64,000 bases of DNA. It comes from a bacterium (lineage in GTDB: Bacteria; Sysuimicrobiota; Sysuimicrobiia; Sysuimicrobiales; Segetimicrobiaceae). The stretch lies in contig DATGHU010000026.1 in NCBI GenBank assembly GCA_035307765.1, positions 33,418 through 97,417 on the forward strand, written 5' to 3'. Under the pieces are notes generated by a model, which searched no databases, was not told the origin of the DNA, and saw only the letters and a program-made list of their open reading frames with translations. The position numbers and the translations under genes are program-made. Shown here piece by piece: positions 25,454 to 34,177 of the stretch (position 1 is its first letter; the number at the start of each line of letters is the position of its first letter).

Positions 25454-26121
25454 GGTCGCCGCCCACCCCGGCCGCCCGCGCGGCGCAGTCGGGCCATCGC
25501 CGCCTCGATCCCATCGGGGGCGCCAAACACCGCCGTCCCGCAGACGAGCACGGAGGCCCCGGCCTCCAACGCCGCCGGGGCGGTCTCGGCCGTGATCCCG
25601 CCGTCCACGGCGATCTCGAAGTCGAGCCCGCGCGCCCGCCGTCCCTCGGCGAGGTCGCGGATCTTCGCCACCATCTCGGGGATGAACGGCTGCCCGCCGC
25701 TGCCGGGCTCGACGGTCATGACCAGCACCGCGGCCACTTCCGGCAGGACCCACTCCACGGCGTCGAGCGGGGTGGCGGGATTGAGGGCCACCGCCGGCAG
25801 CACGCCGGACGCGCGGATCTGGCGGAGCGTCTGGTAGAGGTGCACGGCGGCCTCGACGTGCACGGCGATCGAGGCCGCCCCCGCCTCCGCAAACGCCTGC
25901 ACCTGGCGCTCGGGCTCGACCACCATCAAGTGCACGTCGAGCGGCAGCGCGGTGGCGCGCCGGATGCTGCGGGTGACGCCCGGGCCCATCGTGATCTCGG
26001 GAACGAACCGGCCGTCCATTACGTCGATGTGAATCCGGTCCGCGCCGGCGCGTTCGACGGCGCGCACCTGCTCGGCCAGCCGGCCGAAATCCGCCGCCAG
26101 AATCGACGGGGCGATCACCAC
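25450..26121 (-). CDS. rpe: ribulose-phosphate 3-epimerase
   Basis: 223-residue TIM barrel: IAPSILAADFGRLAEQV, RIHIDVMDGRFVPEITMGP (metal His/Asp), LDVHLMVVEPE, LVMTVEPGSGGQPFIPEM and IAVDGGITAETAP. It interconverts ribulose 5-phosphate and xylulose 5-phosphate. Starts with GTG 20 nt after the prkC stop. The rsgA gene that commonly lies between prkC and rpe in Bacillota is absent. Confidence 0.95.
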   Translation of the reverse strand: MVIAPSILAADFGRLAEQVRAVERAGADRIHIDVMDGRFVPEITMGPGVTRSIRRATALPLDVHLMVVEPERQVQAFAEAGAASIAVHVEAAVHLYQTLRQIRASGVLPAVALNPATPLDAVEWVLPEVAAVLVMTVEPGSGGQPFIPEMVAKIRDLAEGRRARGLDFEIAVDGGITAETAPAALEAGASVLVCGTAVFGAPDGIEAAMARLRRAGGRGGRRP

Positions 26122-26141
26122 CTCGCCGGGGCCTCGCGGGG

Positions 26142-28049
26142 TCAGGGCCGGATCTCCTGGATGAGTCGATTGTCGATGTAGACCTGCACGATCGTGAAGC
26201 CGGAGCCGCTCACCACCGTGTTGATCGTGTCCCCCGGGGCGTGCACCTTCTCGTACACCGTGCGCACGCCCTGCCCGTCGATCACCATGATCCGCACCCG
26301 CTGCTGCGCCGCGCCCCCGGGCACGATCAAGGTGACCCGCGCCTGCTTCTTGTTTGGATCGCCGGGCGTCGCCGGGGCGATCGGGGTGCCGGTGACGATC
26401 GGCTGCGGCGGCGGGCTGCCGGGCCCGGGAGCGGCGGCGACCGCCACGACGACCGCATCCCCGTGCCGGATCTGGGTCCCGGCGCGCGGGGTCATCGTCA
26501 CGACCTGCCCGGGCGGCACATCGCCGCGTTGCACCTGGGTGACCTGCCGCAGCGTCACGCCCAGGTCCGCCAGCAGCCGGCGGGCGTCGTCCAAGGACCG
26601 CCCGACCAGGTCCGGCAGGACCAGGGTCTCGGGCCCCTTGTTCACCCGCAGGTAGACGGACGTGCCCCGCTCCAGCGAGGCGCCGGGTGCCGGATCTTGA
26701 GAGATCACGACCCCGGGCGGCAGGGTGTCATCATACGCGTCGCGCACCTCGCCCACGGCAAGGCGGGCCTGTTCGATCGCGAACCGGGCATCGGTCAGCG
26801 ACCGACGGCGGATGTCCGGGACGGTGACCATCTGCGGTCCCAGGCTGGTGGTGACGCCGATCGTCCGGTCCACCTTCACCATTTTCCCCGGCGGCTGGTC
26901 CTGGCCGAGCACGAACCCAGTGGGCACGGTGCGGCTGTAGCTTTGCTGGATCACCTGGACCCCCAGCCGGTCCTTCCGCGCCTGGCTCTGCGCGTCGCCG
27001 AGGCTCCGGCCCCTCAGATCGGGGACGGTCACCTCCGGCACGTTCAGGTACGCGTTCAAAGCCTGCAGGCCGTACGAGCCCCCGATGAAGAGGGCGAGGA
27101 GCGCCACGGCGACGCCGAGGAGAGGAGCGAGGAGTGGGGAGATCCGCACGGCCCGGCCGTCCCCGCCGCGCCCCGCCTTCCCCGCGATGATCATCGTCTC
27201 CTCGACATCGGGGGTCGGCTCCTCGCGCCACACCGCGGTCTCTCCCATCAGGTCGCCGCGCATCTGGTCGGCCGATCGATACCGATCCTGGGGATTCTTG
27301 GCCAGGGCCTTCAGGATGATCCGCTCGACCTCTCGGCTGAGCGGGACGCCGTCGTCGCGGCGGGGGGTGGGGGGAAACTCGTGCACGTGCTTGAGCGCGA
27401 TGGTGATCGGGCTGTCGCCGTCGAACGGCAGGTGACCCGTCACCACCTCGTACAGCACCACGCCGAGGGAGTAGAGATCGGCGCTGCTTCCCACCGCCAG
27501 CCCCCGAGCCTGCTCGGGCGAGAGGTATTGGACGGAGCCCAGGACCGTCCCCGTTTCCGTGATGTCCGATGAGGCCAGGGCGCGGGCGATGCCGAAATCC
27601 GTCACCTTCACCCGGCCGTCGCGGTTGAGAAGGATGTTCTGAGGTTTGACGTCGCGGTGGACGATGCCGACCCCGTGCGCAAACGCCAGGGCCTCACAGA
27701 CCTGCACCCCGATCTCGCGGGCGCGCGCCTCGGTGAGGGCGCCGACCCGCCGGAGCAGGGTCTTGAGGTCCTCGCCCTCGACGAACTCCATCACGATGAA
27801 ATGGACGTGGCCGTCCCGACCGTAATCGTAGACCTGGACCATGTGCGGATGCGACAGGCGGGCGACGGCCTGGGCCTCGCGCTCGAACCGGGCGACGAAT
27901 TCCGTGTCGTGCGCGTACTGCTCACGCAGCACTTTGATCGCCACCTGCCGGTCGTCGGACAGCCGCCGGCCGAGGTAGACCAGGGCCATCCCGCCCTCGC
28001 TGAGCGGGCCCGTGACCGCGTACCGACCGTCGAGGATCCGGCCGATCAT
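26142..28049 (-). CDS. prkC: PASTA-domain serine/threonine protein kinase
   Basis: 635 residues. Cytoplasmic kinase domain (residues 8-270: glycine loop LSEGGMALVYLG, Lys39, HRDVKPQN at 131-138, DFG at 151-153), a juxtamembrane linker with possible phosphorylation sites, one membrane segment (about 304-326) and three extracellular PASTA repeats (about 336-404, 405-472, 473-539), then a Pro-rich and beta-rich tail. PASTA domains bind peptidoglycan fragments. The ATG at 28049 overlaps the phosphatase stop (ATGA), forming the usual kinase-phosphatase pair. Confidence 0.95.
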   Translation of the reverse strand: MIGRILDGRYAVTGPLSEGGMALVYLGRRLSDDRQVAIKVLREQYAHDTEFVARFEREAQAVARLSHPHMVQVYDYGRDGHVHFIVMEFVEGEDLKTLLRRVGALTEARAREIGVQVCEALAFAHGVGIVHRDVKPQNILLNRDGRVKVTDFGIARALASSDITETGTVLGSVQYLSPEQARGLAVGSSADLYSLGVVLYEVVTGHLPFDGDSPITIALKHVHEFPPTPRRDDGVPLSREVERIILKALAKNPQDRYRSADQMRGDLMGETAVWREEPTPDVEETMIIAGKAGRGGDGRAVRISPLLAPLLGVAVALLALFIGGSYGLQALNAYLNVPEVTVPDLRGRSLGDAQSQARKDRLGVQVIQQSYSRTVPTGFVLGQDQPPGKMVKVDRTIGVTTSLGPQMVTVPDIRRRSLTDARFAIEQARLAVGEVRDAYDDTLPPGVVISQDPAPGASLERGTSVYLRVNKGPETLVLPDLVGRSLDDARRLLADLGVTLRQVTQVQRGDVPPGQVVTMTPRAGTQIRHGDAVVVAVAAAPGPGSPPPQPIVTGTPIAPATPGDPNKKQARVTLIVPGGAAQQRVRIMVIDGQGVRTVYEKVHAPGDTINTVVSGSGFTIVQVYIDNRLIQEIRP

Positions 28050-29104
28050 GGCCGGCGCGTGAGCAGGTCGTGCAGCATGCCCTCCGCCTCCTCTGCGCTC
28101 GCCGCCGGAATCCCTCGGATCAGGCGGCCCCGATCGGCGGGTCCGAGCCGGGCGACCGGGATCTCGGTCACCTTGACGACGCCCGAGAGCGGCACGCCGA
28201 GGACGCGCGCCGGTACCCCGCGCATCACGACCACCGTTCCGCCGCGGATCCCGAGGAAGTACGCATGCTCCAGTCGATACGCGCCGACACCCGCGGCAAG
28301 CAGCCCGGCGAGCACCAGCGGGCGCAGGATGCGGGCGGCGCGGCCGATCCACCGCGGCGCCAGGCGGATCACGACCGCGGAGGCATTGTCGAATCCTCCC
28401 CGGGCGTTCGCCAACCCCACCAGGACGCTGCTGGCTTCGTCGGCGTGCGGCCCCGCGTGCACCACCGCGCCGATCTCCTCCGGACGCACGGCGGTATGGA
28501 GGCCGTCGGTCGCCAGCACCAGCACATCGCCCGCCCGGAGCGGCTCGACCCGCACGTCGATCTCGACCCGCTCGGCGCTCCCGAGCGCCCGCGTCAGCAC
28601 GTGCCGGTGGGTGTGCGTCTCGACCTCGGCCGGAGCGACCTCGCCGCGGCGGGCGAGCTCGGAGGCGAGGGAGTGATCGATGGTGAGCTGTCGCACCTCA
28701 TGCGCGCGAAGCAGATAGGCGCGGCTGTCACCGACGTGAGCCACGATTCCCGCGTTCCCATCGATCACCAGCGCCGTGCAGGTCGTGGCCATGCCGGTGA
28801 GGCCCTCGGATTCGGCCCGGGCCCGGATGAGCTCGTTGGCGCGCCGAAACGCGTAGGACAGCGCGTCCTGCGCCGGCACGCCTCGGGCCAGCCGCGCCGG
28901 CACCTCCGCGGCCAGGGTGTCCACGGCGAGGGTGCTGGCGAGGTCCCCCCCCACGTGCCCGCCGAGCCCGTCGGCGACCGCGAACAGCGCCCTCCCCCCG
29001 CCGGTGTCCTCGAGCCGGAGGACGCGGTCCTCGTTGACCTCCCGCACCCGGCCGGTGTCGCTCCGCGCCCCGGCGCGGGCGGCCAGCCCGCCGATCGGCG
29101 TCAT
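28046..29104 (-). CDS. PP2C-family protein phosphatase with membrane anchor
   Basis: 352 residues. The N-terminal PP2C domain (residues about 8-245) has GRVREVNEDRV, AVADGLGGHVGGDLAS, IVAHVGDSRAYLLR and LVLATDGLHTAV, supplying the metal-binding Asp residues. A membrane helix follows at about 262-278, then a short extracytoplasmic domain with RGVPARVLGVPLSGV, as in PstP-type phosphatases. It dephosphorylates targets of the neighbouring PASTA kinase. Overlaps both neighbours by 4 nt. Confidence 0.93.
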   Translation of the reverse strand: MTPIGGLAARAGARSDTGRVREVNEDRVLRLEDTGGGRALFAVADGLGGHVGGDLASTLAVDTLAAEVPARLARGVPAQDALSYAFRRANELIRARAESEGLTGMATTCTALVIDGNAGIVAHVGDSRAYLLRAHEVRQLTIDHSLASELARRGEVAPAEVETHTHRHVLTRALGSAERVEIDVRVEPLRAGDVLVLATDGLHTAVRPEEIGAVVHAGPHADEASSVLVGLANARGGFDNASAVVIRLAPRWIGRAARILRPLVLAGLLAAGVGAYRLEHAYFLGIRGGTVVVMRGVPARVLGVPLSGVVKVTEIPVARLGPADRGRLIRGIPAASAEEAEGMLHDLLTRRP

Positions 29105-29466
29105 GGGGCGGCGAGGTATTCGAGCACCACGGGACCGATCCCGATCCGATCGCCGCGGCGGAGCAACGCGCGCGCGCCGCGCAGCCGGAGCGCGTTGACC
29201 AGGGTACCGTTGGTGCTTCCAAGATCGATGATCACCACGCCGCGGGGGCCGATCTCGATGCGCGCGTGGGCCCGGCTGACGCTCGGGCTGTTCAACACGA
29301 TCGCCTGATCCGGCCGCCGTCCGATCGTCATCACGGGGGCGTCGAGCGGGTACTCGCGGCCGGTCGCTCCGGCCAGACCCGAGACCACCCGCAGCCGCGG
29401 GGCGCCGCCGCGAGGGCGATAGATGCGCGTCTCGCTCCCGGGGAACTCGGCGGGGGGCAAGGTCAC
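29101..29466 (-). CDS. FHA-domain protein
   Basis: 121 residues, essentially one forkhead-associated domain: MTIGRRPDQAIVLNSPSVSR, HARIEIGPRGVVIIDLGSTN, then GTLVN, which contains the phosphothreonine-binding Gly-Arg, Ser, His and Asn-Gly positions. The start is taken as GTG at 29466, overlapping the rlmN stop (GTGA). It sits with the PP2C phosphatase and kinase and probably binds a kinase-phosphorylated partner. Confidence 0.9.
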   Translation of the reverse strand: MTLPPAEFPGSETRIYRPRGGAPRLRVVSGLAGATGREYPLDAPVMTIGRRPDQAIVLNSPSVSRAHARIEIGPRGVVIIDLGSTNGTLVNALRLRGARALLRRGDRIGIGPVVLEYLAAP

Positions 29467-30575
29467 GACGCGCCCCCGGGACCGGCGGCGGAGACGCCCG
29501 CGGTCGAAGCCGGCGTCCAGCGCGACGGCCGCCCCGCGCCCTCGGCCAAGCGGAGCTGCCCGCACGCCGCCTGGATCTCCCCGCCCCGCTCGATCCGCAC
29601 CGTCACCGCGATCCCGCCGAGCCGGAGCGCGTCGGCAAAGGCGCGCACCCGATGCGCGGCGGGCCGCCGGAAGGCGATGCCGGCGACCGGATTGAGCGGG
29701 ATCAGGTTGACGTGACCCCGCACCCCTGCCAGGAGCCGGCCGAGCGCCCGCGCCTCTCCGGGGCCGTCGTTCACCCGGTCAATCAGGACGTATTCAAACG
29801 TCAGCCGCCGGCCGGTCGCGTCGATGTACTCGCGGCATGCCGCCAGGAGATCGGCGAGCGGGTACCGCTGGTTGACCGGCACCAGGCGGTTCCGGAGCGC
29901 ATCGGTCGGCGCGTGCAGGGAGACGGCGAGCGTCATCTGCAGCCGCTCCTTCGCCAGCCTGCGGATCTGCGGGGCCAGCCCGACGGTCGACACCGTGATG
30001 TGCCGCATCCCGATGCCCATCCCGTACGGAGCCGACAGGATCCGGACCGCCCGAACGGTCGCGTCGTAGTTGGCGAGGGGTTCGCCCATCCCCATGAACA
30101 CCACGTTCGACAGCCTGCGCCGCCCGCGCGCACGTATGAGCAGGGCCTGACCCAAGATCTCGCCGGCGGAGAGGTTTCGTGAAAACCCGCCGAGCCCCGT
30201 GGCGCAGAAGGCGCAGCCCATCGCACAGCCCGCCTGGGTGCTGACGCACGCGCTGCGCCGGCCGTCGTCGAACCGCATGCGGACGCACTCCACCGTCCGC
30301 GCGTCCCCCAACGCCACCAGCAGCTTGGTGGCGGATCCGTCGGGCGCCTCCTGCGCCCGACGCACCGCCAGGGGCTCGACCGTCGCCACCCCACGCAGCC
30401 GGTCGCGAAATCCTCGCGGCAGGTCCGTCATCTCATCGATGGCCGCGGCCCCCCGGACGTAGAGCCAGCGGGCGATCTGACGCCCGCGGTAGCGCGGCTC
30501 CCCGACCTGCTCGACCAAGTCTTCCAGCTCCGAGAGCAGGAGGCCGCGCAGGTCGAGGGCGGGGGCGGGCGTCAC
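29463..30575 (-). CDS. rlmN: dual-specificity 23S rRNA/tRNA adenine-C2 methyltransferase RlmN
   Basis: 370-residue radical-SAM enzyme that methylates A2503 of 23S rRNA and A37 of some tRNAs. The N-terminal domain has LVEQVGEPRYRGRQIARWLY; the radical-SAM cluster motif is CAMGCAFC; other strings are VVFMGMGEPLANYD, TVSTVGLAPQI and ERGGEIQAACGQL with the catalytic Cys. The GTG at 30575 overlaps the rsmB stop. An extra C-terminal ~25 residues follow the catalytic Cys region. Confidence 0.94.
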   Translation of the reverse strand: MTPAPALDLRGLLLSELEDLVEQVGEPRYRGRQIARWLYVRGAAAIDEMTDLPRGFRDRLRGVATVEPLAVRRAQEAPDGSATKLLVALGDARTVECVRMRFDDGRRSACVSTQAGCAMGCAFCATGLGGFSRNLSAGEILGQALLIRARGRRRLSNVVFMGMGEPLANYDATVRAVRILSAPYGMGIGMRHITVSTVGLAPQIRRLAKERLQMTLAVSLHAPTDALRNRLVPVNQRYPLADLLAACREYIDATGRRLTFEYVLIDRVNDGPGEARALGRLLAGVRGHVNLIPLNPVAGIAFRRPAAHRVRAFADALRLGGIAVTVRIERGGEIQAACGQLRLAEGAGRPSRWTPASTAGVSAAGPGGAS

Positions 30576-31972
30576 GGAGCCCTGCGGCGGAACGCCGCGA
30601 CGAAGAACCCGTCGGTTCCGTGCCGGTGCGGGAAGAGCACCGCCGTCCCCTCCCCGCCGGGCACGCGAGCGCCGTCGGGGACCGGCCACCCGACGATCGG
30701 CGCGGGGGCGAACTCCGGACGCGCGGCGAGAAACGCTCGGGCCACCTCGGGGCCCTCTTCGGGCTCGAGCGTGCAGACGGCGTACACCAACCAGCCGCCG
30801 GGGCGCACCGCGGCGGCGGCACCCTCCAGGATCGCGCGCTGACGGACGGCCAGCGGGCCGAGGTGCTCGGGGGTGAGGCGCCACTTGATCTCCGGGCGGC
30901 GGCGAACCACCCCCAACCCCGAGCACGGGGCGTCGACGAGGACGCGGTCGGCGACGGCCGGCATCATCGTCCCGAGCCGCGTGGCATCGATCTGCCGCGG
31001 TTCGACGATGGTCGCACCGGTCCGCGCGCACTGACGGGGAAGTGCGGCGAGCTTGGCGGGCACGACGTCGCAGGCCAGAATCCGTCCCCGGTTCTCCATC
31101 AGCGCGGCGAGATGGGTCGTCTTTCCCCCCGACCCCGCGCAGGCGTCGATCACGGTCTCCCCCGGACGCGGCGCCAGGAGACGGCTCACCAGCATGGAGC
31201 CCTCGTCCTGAGGCGAGCACCATCCCTCCGCGTACGCGGCGCGGCGGGCCGCCTGGGGAGCGGCGACGATGCGCGCCCCTTCCGGGACCAGCGCGGAGCG
31301 CGTGAGGCGGAAGCCGCGCGCCTCCAGCGCGCCGGCGACGACGTCGGGGGTACCGCGCAGCGTGTTCAAGCGGATCGCCGATGGGGGCGGGGTGTTGTTC
31401 GCGAGGCAGAGGGCGCGGGTCTCCTCGAGCCCGAAACGCGCCGCCCATCGGCGGACGAGCCAGGCGGGATGCGAGTGCCGCAGCGCCAAGCCCTCGGGGG
31501 TGGCCGCATCATCGGGGATCGCCACGGGAGAGGCGGCCACCCGCCGCAGGACCGCGTTCACCAGTCGCGCGGTTCCGGGATGGCCGACCCGCTTCGCCAG
31601 CTCCACGGCCTCCGAGCAGGCCGCGGACGGCGGGATGCGATCCAGAAACAACAACTGATACGCTCCGAGCCTCAGCACGCTGCGAATTCGGGAGGGGAGA
31701 TCGTCCAGCGGGGTCCGGGTGCACCGCGTCAGCACCCAGTCGACTTCGGCGCGGTGGCGGAGGGTTCCCAGCGTGATCTCGGTGGCCAACGCCTCATCGG
31801 ACGGACTCAGCCCGGCGTGGTCCAGCGTCCGGCGAAGCAGCGCACCGCTGAAGGCCCGGTCGGCGTCCACGCGGTGCAGAACCTCTAACGCCACCCCCCG
31901 ACACGTGCGCGCGTGCAGCATCGGCCGGATCGGATGCGGCCCCGCACGCGGCGAGGGGGCATCACTCCTCAC
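30572..31972 (-). CDS. rsmB: 16S rRNA (cytosine-967-C5)-methyltransferase RsmB
   Basis: 466 residues: N-terminal NusB-like RNA-binding domain (to about residue 145) and a C-terminal SAM methyltransferase with VIDACAGSGGKTTHLAALM, RVLVDAPCSGLGVVRRRPEIK (catalytic Cys) and LVYAVCTLEPEE. The longest start is GTG at 31972, overlapping the upstream gene by 11 nt. An ATG at 31921 (MLHARTCRGVALEVLHRV) matches the family start and is an alternative. Neither has a strong ribosome-binding site. Confidence 0.93.
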   Translation of the reverse strand: MRSDAPSPRAGPHPIRPMLHARTCRGVALEVLHRVDADRAFSGALLRRTLDHAGLSPSDEALATEITLGTLRHRAEVDWVLTRCTRTPLDDLPSRIRSVLRLGAYQLLFLDRIPPSAACSEAVELAKRVGHPGTARLVNAVLRRVAASPVAIPDDAATPEGLALRHSHPAWLVRRWAARFGLEETRALCLANNTPPPSAIRLNTLRGTPDVVAGALEARGFRLTRSALVPEGARIVAAPQAARRAAYAEGWCSPQDEGSMLVSRLLAPRPGETVIDACAGSGGKTTHLAALMENRGRILACDVVPAKLAALPRQCARTGATIVEPRQIDATRLGTMMPAVADRVLVDAPCSGLGVVRRRPEIKWRLTPEHLGPLAVRQRAILEGAAAAVRPGGWLVYAVCTLEPEEGPEVARAFLAARPEFAPAPIVGWPVPDGARVPGGEGTAVLFPHRHGTDGFFVAAFRRRAP

Positions 31973-32645
31973 GCCGAGAGAGGAGCAGCATGCGCGCGAG
32001 CTGCAGGATCGCCATCGCCGCGGCCGCCACGTAGGTGAGCGCGGCCGCGGTCAGCACCGAGCGCACACCGCGCAGCTCATCCGCGGTGACGAGCCCTTCC
32101 TCCCGCAGCGCCCGCATCGCGCGGGCGCTCGCATCGAACTCCACCGGAAGCGTGACGACGGTGAACGCCACGAAGGCCGAGAAGACCAGAATCCCCAGCT
32201 GGATCATCGTCCCCGAGTGGAACAGGAACCCAATGATGAAGATCGGCCAGGCCAGCCAGGAGCCGAACTGCACCGTCGGCACCATCGCGGAGCGCAGGGC
32301 GAGCGGCGCGTAGCCGCGCGCGTGCTGGATGGCGTGCCCGGTCTCGTGCGCGGCCACCCCCGCGGAGGCGACCGAGACGCCGTCGTGCACGTCTGAGGAG
32401 AGGCTGAGCACGCGGCTGCGGGGGTCGTAATGATCGGAAAGCCTCCCGTCGACGCGCGCGATCTCGACGCCGGAGAGGCCGTTCCTGCGCAGGATCTCCT
32501 CGGCGACCTGGGCCCCGGACATCCCGTTGCGAATCGGGACCTGACTGTACTGCGCGTACGTCGACTGCACCCGCAGTTGTGCGTAGAGCGCCAGGAGGAC
32601 GGCGGGAATCACGATGATCATGGTGGGGTCCCAAAACCACAGCAT
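31962..32645 (-). CDS. YugP-type membrane zinc metallopeptidase
   Basis: 227 residues with an N-terminal membrane helix (IIVIPAVLLALYAQLRV), the DHYDPRSRVLSLSSDV motif, the zinc site GVAAHETGHAIQHA and at least two later membrane segments, ending in a helix near the C-terminus. Members commonly sit next to rsmB/fmt, as here; the substrate is unknown. The ATG at 32645 has GGGAGGTG upstream and a promoter (32668-32697). Confidence 0.9.
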   Translation of the reverse strand: MLWFWDPTMIIVIPAVLLALYAQLRVQSTYAQYSQVPIRNGMSGAQVAEEILRRNGLSGVEIARVDGRLSDHYDPRSRVLSLSSDVHDGVSVASAGVAAHETGHAIQHARGYAPLALRSAMVPTVQFGSWLAWPIFIIGFLFHSGTMIQLGILVFSAFVAFTVVTLPVEFDASARAMRALREEGLVTADELRGVRSVLTAAALTYVAAAAMAILQLARMLLLSRREE

Positions 32646-32667
32646 CGGCTCACCTCCCAGCCTCAAA

Positions 32668-32697
32668 ATTGTAGCACAGTTCGCGCTGGGTTCCTAA
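32668..32697 (-). promoter_or_regulatory. promoter of yugP-rsmB-rlmN transcript
   Basis: Minus strand: weak -35 TTAGGA (32692-32697), an 18-bp spacer and good -10 TACAAT (32668-32673), about 20 bp upstream of the YugP start. It lies in the only gap inside the otherwise continuous operon. Confidence 0.55.
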
Positions 32698-32714
32698 ATC
32701 CGCGGCCGGAGGCG

Positions 32715-33671
32715 CTACCGGCCGGGCGGCGATTCCGGGGGACGCCCGCCCAGGACGGTGCCGGGGGCGATCGGATGTCCCCGAAGGTACTCGGGCACCG
32801 TCATCCGCCGGCCGGAAGCCGGCTGGATCTCCATGATCAGCAACCGCCCTTCGCCCGTCGCCACCGACAGGCCGTCCTTCCCGACGGAGACGACCGTCCC
32901 CGGCAGGTCGGGCCCGCCGCCGGGACGCGGGACCGCCCGCCAGATCCGAAGCGCTGCCCCCTCCAGCAGGACGGACGCCACCGGCCAGGGGTCGAATGCC
33001 CGAACCAGGTTGGCCAGCCGCACCGCGGAGTCCGTCCAGCACAGCCACGCCTCCTGCCGGGTCAGCTTCGGCGCGTACGTCACCCGCGCGGGATCCTGGG
33101 GTCTGCGCGGGGCCTGCCCGGCCTCCAGCCGGCGCAGCGCTTCGACGAGCAGGCCGGCGCCCTCGCGGGCCAGACGAGGGTCGAGGGTCGCGGTGGTGTC
33201 GTCGGGCCCGATCGGCACCGCGCGCTGCAGGATGAGATCCCCGGCGTCCAGCTCGTCGCTCATATGGAGCACCGTGACTCCCGTCTCCGCATCTCCGGAG
33301 GCGATGGCGCGGGGGATCGGCGCCGCCCCGCGGTATCGCGGCAGCAGCGAGGGATGGAGGTTGATGCCGCCGAGCCGGGCGACCGCCAGGACCTCCGACG
33401 GCACGATCCGCCCAAACGCCACGACCACGAACAGATCGGGCGCAAGCGCACGGAGGCGGCCGAGGGCCGTGGCGTCCTTGAGCGATGCCGGTTGAAGGAC
33501 CTCGAGCGCGTACCGATTCGCCACCGCGGCCACCGGGGGAGATACGACGCGAAGGCCGCGGCCCTGCGGGGCGTCCGGCCGGGTGATCACGGCGACGACG
33601 TCGGCCGCCCCGAGCACCGCTTCGAGCGACGGGACCGCAAACTCCGGCGTCCCCATGAAGATCACCTTCAT
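32715..33671 (-). CDS. fmt: methionyl-tRNA formyltransferase
   Basis: 318 residues: N-terminal formyltransferase domain with KVIFMGTPEFAVPSLEAVL, INLHPSLLPRYRGAAPIPRA (catalytic Asn-x-His-Pro-Ser), TGVTVLHMSDELDAGD, and a C-terminal OB-like domain with IRAFDP-type string VRAFDPWPVA. Formylates initiator Met-tRNA. The ATG overlaps the def stop (ATGA), the classic def-fmt pair. Confidence 0.96.
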   Translation of the reverse strand: MKVIFMGTPEFAVPSLEAVLGAADVVAVITRPDAPQGRGLRVVSPPVAAVANRYALEVLQPASLKDATALGRLRALAPDLFVVVAFGRIVPSEVLAVARLGGINLHPSLLPRYRGAAPIPRAIASGDAETGVTVLHMSDELDAGDLILQRAVPIGPDDTTATLDPRLAREGAGLLVEALRRLEAGQAPRRPQDPARVTYAPKLTRQEAWLCWTDSAVRLANLVRAFDPWPVASVLLEGAALRIWRAVPRPGGGPDLPGTVVSVGKDGLSVATGEGRLLIMEIQPASGRRMTVPEYLRGHPIAPGTVLGGRPPESPPGR

Positions 33672-34171
33672 TCCAGGTCCCCGGCGGGCGCCACCTCGGA
33701 GGCCTCATCGACGCGGCGCAGCGTCTTCGGATCGCTGACGCGGTCGGTGAACAAGATCCCGTCGAGGTGATCGATCTCGTGCAGGAGGATCCTGGCGTGG
33801 AGCCCGGACGCTTCGATCGTCACGAACCGGTTCCGGCGGTTCCGCCCGCGGACCGTCACCCGCTCGGCGCGCGGCACGTCCCCGAGCAGCCCGGGAATGC
33901 TGAGGCAGGCTTCGGTCGCGACCACCTCTCCATCCCGGCGCAGGACCTCGGGATCGGCGAGGGCGATCTGACGGTCCTCCAGGCGCGCGACGAAGATCCG
34001 CCGGCTGACCCCGACCTGCGGAGCCGCCAGCCCGAGCCCGTGCGCCTTCACCAGCATGGCGAACATCTCATCCATCAGCGCTTGGACCTCGCGCGTCACG
34101 ACGCGGACGGGCTGGGCCCGCCGGCGGAGAATGCCGGCGCGGGGACTGTCCACGGTGATGATCTCCATCAT
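33668..34171 (-). CDS. def: peptide deformylase
   Basis: 167 residues. The three deformylase motifs are present: GLGLAAPQVGV (motif 1), EACLSIPG (motif 2, where the common Gly of EGCLS is Ala) and LLHEIDHLDG (motif 3, metal-binding HExxH). Removes formyl groups from nascent proteins. Two consecutive ATGs (34171 and 34168) follow a GAGAGG site. It begins 7 nt after the priA stop. Confidence 0.95.
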   Translation of the reverse strand: MMEIITVDSPRAGILRRRAQPVRVVTREVQALMDEMFAMLVKAHGLGLAAPQVGVSRRIFVARLEDRQIALADPEVLRRDGEVVATEACLSIPGLLGDVPRAERVTVRGRNRRNRFVTIEASGLHARILLHEIDHLDGILFTDRVSDPKTLRRVDEASEVAPAGDLE

Positions 34172-34177
34172 CGCCTC